From Bacteroidales bacterium UBA3388 (lineage in GTDB: Bacteria; Bacteroidota; Bacteroidia; Bacteroidales; P3), in NCBI GenBank assembly GCA_002358855.1, contig DEPQ01000054.1:1-52720 (forward strand): DNA of 52,720 nucleotides, in the 5' to 3' direction. Positions within the stretch are counted from its first letter, which is position 1. Every line of letters starts with the position of its first letter. The notes under the pieces are model-generated. The model had not been told where the DNA came from and searched no databases. It saw nothing but the letters and a program-made list of their open reading frames with translations. Positions 43,865 through 51,694 of the stretch are shown here, in pieces. The translations under genes and the position numbers were made by a program.

Positions 43865-45175
43865 TTATTCTACAATCAGTTTCTTTTTTACGCTACCTTT
43901 TGCAGTGTTTATTTTCACAATGTATGAACCCGAAGATAAATTGCCAATATCTATGTCTTTTTCAAAGTTGCTTACTTTGGTTTCTATTAGCAATTTCCCA
44001 ACCATATCAAAGACTTGAATATCTTTTATAGTATAATGACTCATTACCTTAAAGTAATCATTTGCAGGGTTAGGCATTAGGTAACACATTTTCTCTAATT
44101 CTACTTCTGGAAGCGATTGAGTATTTGATGGAATCATAATAATAGGCACCATATTGATATAAATATTTTGCCAAATAGTATAAGCAGGATCATCAGCGAA
44201 TCTTACCCATTCTCCATTACGTCTAAGATATTTTTCATCATAGAAACTACATAAAGGAATCCTATCCTCTGGACCTAATGTTTTCAGATAATCTATATAT
44301 ACATGAACTGCATCATAACAACTATAATGATTAGGGTGAAAATCTTCAGAATACCAATCTCCTGTTAATGAATCTTTCCAATTATAAAACAATTGAGGCC
44401 AAGGCATCATTCCTTTGTAAATTGTATCATAATTTAGTCCGCATTCAAACGGTCCTCCTTTAGCGAAAATAGAATCTCTTAAACAAGGACTATAAACATT
44501 ACAAGTATGATGCATTCTAAATAAACTAGGAGATGCATATTTTGGAACATCAAATGCTATTTTAAAACCATTTAAATTTGTAAGACTTGCATAATCTCTC
44601 TCGCGAAAGTAATAAGTATTCCAATCTTCCCTATTCCAATTTACAATAGAATCAATACTTGGACCTACGTTAAAAGTATTGAATATCGTAGTAGAAATAG
44701 TATCGAAGTTATCATCTAAAATACAAATATGCCTAAAATCATCAAGTGCCTCAAAACCTACTTTCATTGCAACGCCCACTATCACGTAATCATCATAAGG
44801 AATAGATGCTTGATCTAAGTAATAATCTTGTGCAAATGCTTCTGCGTATATTTGATTATTCCAAGAATTTGCTCCAATTACATAACCTTCAACAATAGGA
44901 GCCGAAGGATCGCACCATAAATTATTGTATGGTGCATAATATTTCCATTGTTGATACATTTCTGAATAAGGTTGTGATTGTCCTGATACACCTGGTATAT
45001 ATGTTTTATGAGTATCACTTGTGGAGAAACAATTAGAAAAATAAGTAGTGTCAAAAATATAAAGTAAATCGTATTGACTTGGATTAGGTGGTGGAATAAG
45101 ATTATATTGTGCTTTAAGATTTGAACTTGAAAATAATGCAATTGATAAAAACAAAACTAAGACTAATTTTTTCAT
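43865..45175 (-). CDS. Secreted protein B2 with T9SS type A sorting domain
   Basis: This 436-aa exported protein has a signal peptide (1-22, ending LKAQ) and a T9SS type A tail (from CYLMPNPANDYF to KKLIVE). The central part is rich in Tyr, Trp and Cys and resembles that of gene B1. Matching segments include the stretch near PIVEGYVIGAN, the strand VAMKVGFEALDDF and the Cys-containing acidic loop. No known domain is recognised. It follows A2 by 28 nt on the minus strand, repeating the A-then-B order of cassette 1. Confidence 0.8.
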   Translation of the reverse strand: MKKLVLVLFLSIALFSSSNLKAQYNLIPPPNPSQYDLLYIFDTTYFSNCFSTSDTHKTYIPGVSGQSQPYSEMYQQWKYYAPYNNLWCDPSAPIVEGYVIGANSWNNQIYAEAFAQDYYLDQASIPYDDYVIVGVAMKVGFEALDDFRHICILDDNFDTISTTIFNTFNVGPSIDSIVNWNREDWNTYYFRERDYASLTNLNGFKIAFDVPKYASPSLFRMHHTCNVYSPCLRDSIFAKGGPFECGLNYDTIYKGMMPWPQLFYNWKDSLTGDWYSEDFHPNHYSCYDAVHVYIDYLKTLGPEDRIPLCSFYDEKYLRRNGEWVRFADDPAYTIWQNIYINMVPIIMIPSNTQSLPEVELEKMCYLMPNPANDYFKVMSHYTIKDIQVFDMVGKLLIETKVSNFEKDIDIGNLSSGSYIVKINTAKGSVKKKLIVE

Positions 45176-45203
45176 GGCTGTAAAAATTTTAATTAAACAA
45201 ATA

Positions 45204-46877
45204 TTATTTTAAACAATGTATTTTTATATTTGAATCTATTTTGGAAGGTATATGACTATATCTAACAAATACGTGAAGTATTGATCTTGAAAGGTGAAGT
45301 ATTGTCAATTGATTATCTGATACACTTTTAATTGGGTGGTAGAATTTACATTGAGTTAATGTTGGAATAGAAGTTACAGGAATTTGGTTAAAAGATGAAA
45401 CTTTAAATAAATCTCTTCTAAAACAAGGATAGTCTGAAAAACAACTATTATTTTTTGTGTCATAAATTAACATATTGTTTTCATCAATATAACCAGCGAC
45501 TGTATAGTAGGAATAATTAGAAATATTCAAATCGCTATAAGATAATTCAAAACCATCTTTATAATATATTTTGTATCTTGTATAATCGTATGGAAAAGTT
45601 GTTGTATCACTCATTTTTAAGTGAAAAACAAAATCTTCTTTTTGCCCTTCAAAAAGAGTTTTCTTTAGAACTATTAACTCTTGCTTATTCTCTAAATATT
45701 CACAATCATAGATTTTATATCCTTGTTTAAGAGTATCAAAAATAGAAACCTTAGATGTCATAAAACTATTATTATATGGTCTTATTTCAAAAACACATGT
45801 ATATTGATTGTATTGATTATAACAATTATTGTAAACAATAGCGATATTATCTTTAATTGTATGAGTTGTTTTTACTCCATACGCTTGATGAACGGGGTAA
45901 GGAAGATTCAATCTTCCTGTTTTTTGCTGACGAGTTGATTTATCAAAAGAATAAATATCAATATATACTGCATCATTCAAAGGGTCTTGAACGCCTGTAA
46001 AGCTATAATTTATAGAAGTTAGATATATTCTACTATCAGTTTCTGTTATATCTGCAAATTTATTGTAGTAACAATTTCCAGCAGTATCAGAAGGAATATA
46101 AAACATTTCAAAATCATTTGCTATTCCATAGGTTGCAGAATCATCTTGAAAAAATACATCTAAATAATTATTTACAGCAGTATCTTCTTTTATAGTGTAA
46201 AGCATAAAGAAATCTAAATAATATTCAGAAGGATCTTTAAATACGTAACTTATACCTTCATAAGGATCGAATTGTAATTTTTCGTAAGGAGGGTTTCCAT
46301 AGTACATTTTACCAATTCCTGCAATGGTAGTATTATTTGTAGAGTCTTTGAAAACTTCTATTCGATCTATTGAAAAAATACTATCTTGATAAGCATTGTT
46401 TATTAAAGTGTACTTTATACCAGATGAAATAATAGGCAATATCTGTGTAGAAGAATCTAGTATTATTACAGAATCCATAGGTGCTATATTATAATCTTTA
46501 AATAATGTTTCTATTTTAATGTATGCGAGAAATGCAACATTTGAACCATTGTTATTTACACTGCCACAGAAATACAAAGTATCTCCTTCAATAGCAAAGT
46601 CTTTGACATTAAAGTAGTTACTTAAAGTTACACTTTTAGCAGTTTCTGTATTACCATTTTCTGTTAAAGTGAAAACACCTCTTCCACTTGCATTTTGAGA
46701 TAAAATTACATGTCTATCTTTGTTCCAATATAAAACTTTTTGTGTGTATGGTGACAATCTGTCTGCTCCTGCTGATACACTTGAAGTACGTGTAACATCT
46801 GTATTGTCAATAAAGACTTGCGAACGTGCAATACCAAATATTAAAATGAAAATTGTAAAAAATAATACTTTTTTCAT
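45204..46877 (-). CDS. Secreted protein A2, intact relative of A1
   Basis: This 557-aa exported protein of unknown function has a signal peptide at 1-19 (ending IARSQ) and a beta-strand-rich body with repeated Tyr/Asp turns. It has no T9SS tail. The pattern EGDTLYFCGSV near 94-104 matches DDSVYFCGY in the broken gene A1. A1 would be about 334 aa, so A2 is longer. Repeated strand-turn units such as the IAGIGKMYYG and TVAGYIDENNMLIYD segments suggest a beta-propeller. Lack of its own sorting tail suggests it stays in the periplasm or is anchored by B2. Confidence 0.72.
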   Translation of the reverse strand: MKKVLFFTIFILIFGIARSQVFIDNTDVTRTSSVSAGADRLSPYTQKVLYWNKDRHVILSQNASGRGVFTLTENGNTETAKSVTLSNYFNVKDFAIEGDTLYFCGSVNNNGSNVAFLAYIKIETLFKDYNIAPMDSVIILDSSTQILPIISSGIKYTLINNAYQDSIFSIDRIEVFKDSTNNTTIAGIGKMYYGNPPYEKLQFDPYEGISYVFKDPSEYYLDFFMLYTIKEDTAVNNYLDVFFQDDSATYGIANDFEMFYIPSDTAGNCYYNKFADITETDSRIYLTSINYSFTGVQDPLNDAVYIDIYSFDKSTRQQKTGRLNLPYPVHQAYGVKTTHTIKDNIAIVYNNCYNQYNQYTCVFEIRPYNNSFMTSKVSIFDTLKQGYKIYDCEYLENKQELIVLKKTLFEGQKEDFVFHLKMSDTTTFPYDYTRYKIYYKDGFELSYSDLNISNYSYYTVAGYIDENNMLIYDTKNNSCFSDYPCFRRDLFKVSSFNQIPVTSIPTLTQCKFYHPIKSVSDNQLTILHLSRSILHVFVRYSHIPSKIDSNIKIHCLK

Positions 46878-46902
46878 AATTATTAGTTTAAAGATTATTT
46901 GG

Positions 46903-46910
46903 CAAAAATA
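46903..46910 (-). promoter_or_regulatory. Putative -7 element for the A2-B2 cassette
   Basis: On the minus strand this reads TATTTTTG, 25 nt before the A2 start. No clear -33 element is seen. Confidence 0.5.
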
Positions 46911-46912
46911 TA

Positions 46913-46959
46913 AAAAAAAAGAATATTTCCAATTTTTTATTTGAAATATTCTTTTTTTT
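46913..46959. terminator. Bidirectional terminator between A2 and the FISUMP gene
   Basis: A perfect 17-bp inverted repeat (46913-46929 and 46943-46959) with a 13-nt loop has A8 and T8 ends. It would end transcription of the FISUMP gene on the minus strand. Confidence 0.8.
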
Positions 46960-46970
46960 CTTTGATTTAG

Positions 46971-47016
46971 AAAATTATTTCTTTGTTTTATTTTTTTATT
47001 TCTTTGAAATAATTTT
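46971..47016. repeat. CAAAGAAAT-type repeat upstream of cassette 2
   Basis: 46978-47016 matches 14902-14940 at 38 of 39 bases. It also contains the palindromic ATTTCTTTGAAAT (46998-47010). Confidence 0.75.
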
Positions 47017-47021
47017 CTTTT

Positions 47022-47750
47022 TTATTGCTTTACACATCTGACACTGCGACCAAATGCTCTAAAACCGTATGTTGTGATATTTGGAACAAGATCATCTCTA
47101 TTGAAATCAATACAAGAAGAAGTGCCTGCTGAAATTGTGTTTGCTGCCCAATAATATCCTCTTGTTCCTATGTGAATAAAGTGTCCTGTATATGCGTTTC
47201 TTAATCCTGCGGCAGGAAGTATTAATTGCCCTTGTGCGATACTGAGATAGTAATAGCCGTCTTCTGTTACTTTTACTTCAAATCCTAAGTTTAATAAAGC
47301 CCTCCATTCCTCAGAAGTAGGTAGTCTATAACCGCAAGGACAAGGATTTGTAAGCCCTTCTTCTCCTAACCAAAGGTCATCATCAGGATTTATCATCCAA
47401 TCATTAGATTTTTTTTCATCAACAATGAATTTACTATGTCCTGCTTCGTAATTGTTTGATAAAACTAAGGTTGTGTCCGATAATCTTTTTTCGTGTCCAT
47501 CGGTTTGACGCCCCCATTGATACAAATCTCCCCAAGAATCTGTGGAATTTACATCTGTTGATAATGCACCAAGATTTCTGTCTAAGAAAATAAGTTCTCC
47601 AACCGCTGTTTTGATAGGAGCAAGTTCATAATAAGAAAATCTACCGTCCTCTGTTACGATAGGTTTTGAGAATTGAGAATCATAATTTTGTGCAAATGTT
47701 GAAAATAAACACAACATTAAGAGTGAAAAAAACGTTATCTGTCTAAACAT
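47022..47750 (-). CDS. Exported FISUMP-domain protein
   Basis: This 242-aa secreted protein has a signal peptide (1-20, ending TFAQ) and a Fibrobacter succinogenes major paralogous (FISUMP) domain. The domain shows the typical LDRNLGALSTDVNS, GDLYQWGRQTDGHE, NPCPCGYRLPTSEEWRAL, GYYWAANTI and FGRSVRCVK segments. The domain is related to formylglycine-enzyme-like folds, but no catalytic Cys pair is evident; its usual role is unknown. It is monocistronic, with a TATTTTTG element at 47786-47793 (minus), and divergent from the His/Cys-repeat gene. Confidence 0.85.
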   Translation of the reverse strand: MFRQITFFSLLMLCLFSTFAQNYDSQFSKPIVTEDGRFSYYELAPIKTAVGELIFLDRNLGALSTDVNSTDSWGDLYQWGRQTDGHEKRLSDTTLVLSNNYEAGHSKFIVDEKKSNDWMINPDDDLWLGEEGLTNPCPCGYRLPTSEEWRALLNLGFEVKVTEDGYYYLSIAQGQLILPAAGLRNAYTGHFIHIGTRGYYWAANTISAGTSSCIDFNRDDLVPNITTYGFRAFGRSVRCVKQ

Positions 47751-47785
47751 GTTCTATTTCTTTATAAAATTTGTAAAAAACATTG

Positions 47786-47793
47786 CAAAAATA
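47786..47793 (-). promoter_or_regulatory. Putative -7 element for the FISUMP gene
   Basis: On the minus strand this reads TATTTTTG, 36 nt before the start codon. Confidence 0.45.
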
Positions 47794-47817
47794 TATTTTT
47801 TTTAGCGAAAAATGTAA

Positions 47818-47825
47818 TAATTTTG
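47818..47825 (+). promoter_or_regulatory. Putative -7 element for the His/Cys-repeat gene
   Basis: TAATTTTG matches TAnnTTTG, 51 nt before the start codon at 47876. An unusually clear ribosome site, AGGAG at 47863-47867, lies 8 nt before that ATG, suggesting strong translation. Confidence 0.45.
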
Positions 47826-47875
47826 AAATTTAATTGTCTAAACAGATATAAAAACTAAAAATAGGAGATAAAAAA

Positions 47876-48211
47876 ATGAAAAAATTAATGTTATTAGTAG
47901 CTGCATTAGCATTTACAGCAGTTACAGTTGCACAAGAACCAGTTAAAAAAGTAGAAAAGAAAGCAAAAGTTGAAAAAACTCACAAATGTACTGGTGATTG
48001 CAAAAGTCATGACAAAGATCACAAATGCACAGGTGACCACAAACACGATGCAAACCACAAATGCACAGGAAACCATAAGCATGAAGCAAAACTAAAAGAC
48101 GGAAAACAACTTAAAGCAGAACACAAATGCACAAATAATCACAAGAAAGATGCTAACCACAAATGCACAGGAACTTGTGATCATCACAAAAAAGCAGAAG
48201 TAAAGAAATAA
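47876..48211 (+). CDS. Exported His/Cys-repeat protein, putative metal sponge
   Basis: This 111-aa protein has a signal peptide (1-19, ending TVAQ), then a Lys-rich linker. Five HKCT repeats follow, with HKC at residues 36-38, 49-51, 61-63, 83-85 and 95-97. The mature part holds 7 cysteines and 13 histidines in about 90 residues and almost no hydrophobic residues. It is therefore likely disordered until it binds metal such as Cu, Zn, Ni or Co in the periplasm. It has a strong ribosome site and precedes an ECF sigma gene by 55 nt, with a hairpin between. I do not recognise a named family. Metal binding is inferred from composition. Confidence 0.78.
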   Translation: MKKLMLLVAALAFTAVTVAQEPVKKVEKKAKVEKTHKCTGDCKSHDKDHKCTGDHKHDANHKCTGNHKHEAKLKDGKQLKAEHKCTNNHKKDANHKCTGTCDHHKKAEVKK

Positions 48212-48226
48212 TAAAATTCTGTAAAT

Positions 48227-48262
48227 AAGCAAAGGCAAGTCTAAGGCTTGCTTTTGCTTTTG
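48227..48262 (+). terminator. Attenuator or leaky terminator before the sigma gene
   Basis: A 13-bp stem with one G-U pair (48227-48239 and 48247-48259) and a 7-nt loop lies between the His/Cys-repeat gene and the sigma gene, ending 7 nt before the sigma ATG. The U-tract is interrupted, so read-through is likely. Confidence 0.6.
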
Positions 48263-48266
48263 TGTT

Positions 48267-48821
48267 ATGAGTGAAGAGCAACTTATTTCTCAGATTTTAG
48301 AAGGAGATAGCACTGCTTTTGAGGCTCTGTTTAAAGAGTATCAACTCAAAATCTTAAATCTTTGTTATGCAATGTTGCATAATAGAGAAGAGGCTGAAGA
48401 TTTGACACAAGAGGTTTTTTTAGAAGTATATCGTAGTTTAGACAAATTTCAAAACAAGTGTAAATTATCTACTTGGATTTATAGAATTGCGGTTAATAAA
48501 AGTATAAACCAAACCAAGAAAAATAAGATTAGGCGTTTTTTCTCTTTGGAAAGTGATAAGGTGATAGAGACCAATTCTTTTGAGCATACGGATTGGAGCC
48601 TTAAAGACAAACAATACAACAATTATCTGCATCAAGCCTTAGAGAAACTACCTGCAAAACAAAAACAAGCATTTATTCTTTTCTCTTACGATGAACTTCC
48701 TCAAAAAGAAATAGCAGAAATAATGAATTGTTCACTGCAATCGGTAGAAGTTCTTGTATTTAGAGCCAGAAAATCAATACAAAAATATATAGAATCAATA
48801 GATAAAGAAATCTTTAAATAA
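48267..48821 (+). CDS. ECF RNA polymerase sigma factor
   Basis: This 184-aa group 4 (ECF) sigma factor has region 2 at about 20-80 (LFKEYQLKILNLCYAML, EAEDLTQEVFLEVYRSL and LSTWIYRIAVNKSINQTKK). Region 4 is at about 125-178 (LEKLPAKQKQAFILFSYDE, QKEIAEIMNCSLQSVEVLV). It is followed 9 nt later by a small single-helix membrane protein and then a membrane-anchored sensor-like protein. That order is like CnrH-CnrY-CnrX of metal resistance. It probably controls its own operon and metal-handling genes; targets are unknown. Confidence 0.9.
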   Translation: MSEEQLISQILEGDSTAFEALFKEYQLKILNLCYAMLHNREEAEDLTQEVFLEVYRSLDKFQNKCKLSTWIYRIAVNKSINQTKKNKIRRFFSLESDKVIETNSFEHTDWSLKDKQYNNYLHQALEKLPAKQKQAFILFSYDELPQKEIAEIMNCSLQSVEVLVFRARKSIQKYIESIDKEIFK

Positions 48822-48830
48822 GAAAGAATT

Positions 48831-49121
48831 ATGAAAATCGAAAATTTAATAGAAAAAGATAAACAAAAGCAAGTAAATCCTTTTGCTTTCACTCGCTTAG
48901 ACGCGAGATTAAAGGAGGTAAATAAACCACAAAAATCTGTTTTAGAATATAGCCTTCAACTAATTGGTCTTTTGCTTGTCTTTGCCTTTTCTATGAATAT
49001 TTTCTCTCAAATAAGCCCAAGTCAAGAGACAATATTGAAAGAAGCATCATTTGAGCAATTTGCCCAAGAGAATTATTTTGATATTTTACTGAATTATTAT
49101 CCAACCATTCTTTTTGAATAG
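48831..49121 (+). CDS. Small single-pass membrane protein, possible anti-sigma
   Basis: This 96-aa protein has a charged cytoplasmic N-terminus (1-40, with NPFAFTRLDARL near 16-27), one membrane helix (about 44-62) and a short acidic periplasmic tail. The size, topology and place directly after an ECF sigma gene suit an anti-sigma factor of the CnrY kind. No zinc-binding anti-sigma motif is present. It lies 9 nt after the sigma stop and 4 nt before the sensor-like gene. Confidence 0.7.
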   Translation: MKIENLIEKDKQKQVNPFAFTRLDARLKEVNKPQKSVLEYSLQLIGLLLVFAFSMNIFSQISPSQETILKEASFEQFAQENYFDILLNYYPTILFE

Positions 49122-49125
49122 AATT

Positions 49126-49617
49126 ATGAATAAGAAAGTATTGATAATTGAAATAGTAGTACTTGTTGTTTTAACAGCAATAAATTTCTATTTATTCTTC
49201 AATAGAAATCAGCAAACACAATGCGACACGGAAAAATGTACTAATACTGAGTGTTATCTTTCACACGAAATATCTTTAACACAAGAACAAAAACTACAAT
49301 ACGAAAAGATAAAAGAGAAATATCAACAACAAGCAATTTTAATTGCCGATAGTTTGCATATAAGTCAAGAATACCTTATGCGTAACCTTATGAATGATAC
49401 ACAAGATACTTTGAAAATAAAAGAAATAGAAAGTGCTATTTCTCGTTGTCAAGCAGAACTATTACATATTTCGGTCAATCAATACAACGAAATAAAGTCT
49501 ATTTTAACTCCTTCGCAAATACCTGCCTTAGATAAATTGTTTTCAAGAATTTTTATTTGTCGTCCGACTTGTAATCATAGGAAAGAAGACGCAGGAACGC
49601 ATCCTCATATCAATTAA
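49126..49617 (+). CDS. Membrane-anchored periplasmic metal-sensor-like protein (LTxxQ)
   Basis: This 163-aa protein has an N-terminal anchor (about 5-25) and a helical periplasmic domain with two LTxxQ motifs (LTQEQ at 51-55, LTPSQ at 127-131), as in the CpxP/Spy and CnrX/heavy-metal-sensor superfamily. Extra metal ligands flank the core: C33, C38, C43 and H47 before it, and C145, C149, H151, H159 and H161 after. ATG 49126 is used; an upstream in-frame TTG at 49114 lies inside the preceding gene. It would sense metal and release the sigma factor through the small membrane protein. That is inference from CnrYXH. Confidence 0.75.
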   Translation: MNKKVLIIEIVVLVVLTAINFYLFFNRNQQTQCDTEKCTNTECYLSHEISLTQEQKLQYEKIKEKYQQQAILIADSLHISQEYLMRNLMNDTQDTLKIKEIESAISRCQAELLHISVNQYNEIKSILTPSQIPALDKLFSRIFICRPTCNHRKEDAGTHPHIN

Positions 49618-50810
49618 CGAAACTTCTTAATTAAGAAAGAAGGCTCTAAGCTCAATACAACTCCAACCGAAAACGAAAAGAAACCATCTCTTATAACCTT
49701 TTCAGGAAATTCTGGGTTTATGTCTGAATAGTCTGGTAACATAACATTACCTGTGATTTTGTTTTGTTTCCATAATTGACAATAAAACGTGGCATTACAT
49801 TTTTTTGCTATGTGATAATCATAATCAATCTTTGCATAGAATTGATTGGCTCTATCAAAAATCAATCCGGGTGTGTTATTTGAGAAATTACAAAAATGCT
49901 GACTACCCAAAAGCGACACAAAATCCTCACTATCATAGTAAGCAAGTTTTAGATTTACTTTCTTGAATTTAGCACCTATGTAATAAAATTGAGCCAAACC
50001 ATCTTTAAAAGGCATAATATTGCCTATTAGTTGTTTGTATTTTAAATAATCTCCTCCAAAATAAAGAGAGAAATTATTGTTGAAAAGTATATCGCTCTTC
50101 AATCCAAAGGAAAGGTTTGCCCAAGAGTGAACTTTTACATTTGTGAGATTGTTTTCTCCTCCCAAGTGTTGAACAATAGCGTTAAGAGGTAGGGTTAATA
50201 CAAATTTTTGATTAGATATAATCTTTGTTTGAGTTGCAAGCCCTAAACAAAAAGTCTCGTTGTGATAATCATTATTGAATATAAAAGTCTGCCAATTAAG
50301 CCATAAATCTCCCTTAAATCGTTTCGTGTTTACGTTTAATTGCAATCCCATTTCAGGATCGCCGCTAAATGTATTTTCTATATTATACAAAGGTTCAGAT
50401 AATAAATGACAATTTCTGTAATCAATATTGCCAAAACTAAAACTAACACTTTTGTCAATATACCACATCGCTCTGAAAAAAGGCATTGCGTGCACTCCGT
50501 TTTGATATTGACTTGCTTCCCAAGAAGGCAGATTGCTATAAACAAAATTAGGATATTTATTAGCACCCCAATAATGCAAAAGACTAATTCCTGCTTCTAT
50601 AAAAATATTCTTATTTAAACTATAAGAAAGAGTAGGAGTAAAACGAAACCCTGGTAGAGTATAGCCAGAAACCCTTTCCCCTTTGTATTCGTTGTTTACA
50701 AAGAAATTATAATTATAAAGATTAAATCTTAATTCATTCGGAGACAATTGAGCAATTCCAAACTTGCTCAATAAAATCAATACTAAGCAAAAAATATGCT
50801 TTCGTTTCAT
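49614..50810 (-). CDS. Predicted outer-membrane beta-barrel protein
   Basis: This 398-aa exported protein has a signal peptide (1-20, ending GIAQ) and a long series of alternating amphipathic strands rich in Tyr, Phe, Asn and Gly. It ends SFLIKKFR. This suggests an outer-membrane barrel of 14-18 strands. No porin or TolC family is recognised. It is convergent with the sensor-like gene (4-nt overlap) and follows the 50813 gene by 2 nt, so it is co-transcribed with that gene and not with the sigma operon. Confidence 0.7.
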   Translation of the reverse strand: MKRKHIFCLVLILLSKFGIAQLSPNELRFNLYNYNFFVNNEYKGERVSGYTLPGFRFTPTLSYSLNKNIFIEAGISLLHYWGANKYPNFVYSNLPSWEASQYQNGVHAMPFFRAMWYIDKSVSFSFGNIDYRNCHLLSEPLYNIENTFSGDPEMGLQLNVNTKRFKGDLWLNWQTFIFNNDYHNETFCLGLATQTKIISNQKFVLTLPLNAIVQHLGGENNLTNVKVHSWANLSFGLKSDILFNNNFSLYFGGDYLKYKQLIGNIMPFKDGLAQFYYIGAKFKKVNLKLAYYDSEDFVSLLGSQHFCNFSNNTPGLIFDRANQFYAKIDYDYHIAKKCNATFYCQLWKQNKITGNVMLPDYSDINPEFPEKVIRDGFFSFSVGVVLSLEPSFLIKKFR

Positions 50811-50812
50811 TT

Positions 50813-51610
50813 CTAATTAGATGGAGCAACAACAGGTTTATTCTTCTTTTTGAAAACCTTAAACACCTTCTTGAAAAAACCTTCTTTATCTTTATTCTCG
50901 ACTTTCTTTTCTTTTTTCTCTATTTTCTTTTCCTTCTTAGCCTCTTTCTTAGCTATTTTTTCTTCTTTTTTTGCTTTTTCTTCTGCCTTTTTAGCCTCAG
51001 TCTTTGCCTTTTCTGCTTCCGCTTCTTGTTTCATTGCTTCTGACTCATACCAATCTGTTGGAGTGAAGTCATCTTCTAAAACAATAATATTAGGCTCTGT
51101 TAAAGGCTTTTCAATGTTTATAGACTTTAAAATTTCCTTCATTAAAGCATTTGCTTCTGGATTATCCTCGCTGTAAAACTCTATTGTGTAAGTATATCCT
51201 TCATCAATCAATCCGTAAACCCCTCCGATAGAAGCCTCTGTCAAATGAGTATTAGTAAAAGACAATAACTTCGCTTTTTTATTGTCAAACTTAACGTCTT
51301 TAACTTGGTCAATCAACATATATTCAAAACCCTCTCTCTCACTTCTCTTTGAAGCAATAGTAGTAAGTCTTGTCACAGGCTCAATAACTCTTTTTGTGCA
51401 GTTAATCTCTATGAACTTTATACCATTTTGTTCTTTGGCTCTAACTCCAAAATCTCCTAATTTCTTTCCAGTCTTTGAAGCAATCCAACCATTTGGAATA
51501 CCAAAAGTAATATTTTCTTCGGTAATCTTGTTTAATTCAGTTTTTTGAGCATTAACCTCAAGAAAACCAAACATCAAAAGGCATAAAAAAACAATAAAAT
51601 TTCTATTCAT
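50813..51610 (-). CDS. Exported protein with Lys/Glu-rich C-terminal coil
   Basis: This 265-aa protein has a signal peptide (1-21, ending VNAQ) and a compact domain (about 25-170) with NITFGIPNGWIASKTGKK, loosely like PsbP/DUF1795-type fold proteins. A highly charged coil (about 190-245) follows with dozens of Lys, Glu and Ala residues, then a basic tail. The coil could contact the peptidoglycan or the barrel protein encoded 2 nt downstream. A TATCTTTG element on the minus strand at 51637-51644 is the probable promoter. Confidence 0.7.
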   Translation of the reverse strand: MNRNFIVFLCLLMFGFLEVNAQKTELNKITEENITFGIPNGWIASKTGKKLGDFGVRAKEQNGIKFIEINCTKRVIEPVTRLTTIASKRSEREGFEYMLIDQVKDVKFDNKKAKLLSFTNTHLTEASIGGVYGLIDEGYTYTIEFYSEDNPEANALMKEILKSINIEKPLTEPNIIVLEDDFTPTDWYESEAMKQEAEAEKAKTEAKKAEEKAKKEEKIAKKEAKKEKKIEKKEKKVENKDKEGFFKKVFKVFKKKNKPVVAPSN

Positions 51611-51636
51611 GGTTCTAATTATTAACTTTTAAAGTG

Positions 51637-51665
51637 CAAAGATAATGAAAATATTTGTAATTTTG
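51637..51665. promoter_or_regulatory. Divergent -7 elements (50813 gene and yebC)
   Basis: The minus-strand element TATCTTTG (51637-51644) and the plus-strand element TAATTTTG (51658-51665) both match TAnnTTTG. They lie 27 and 30 nt from their start codons. Confidence 0.5.
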
Positions 51666-51694
51666 CCATTTGAAACAATTAAAATACTAAAATA

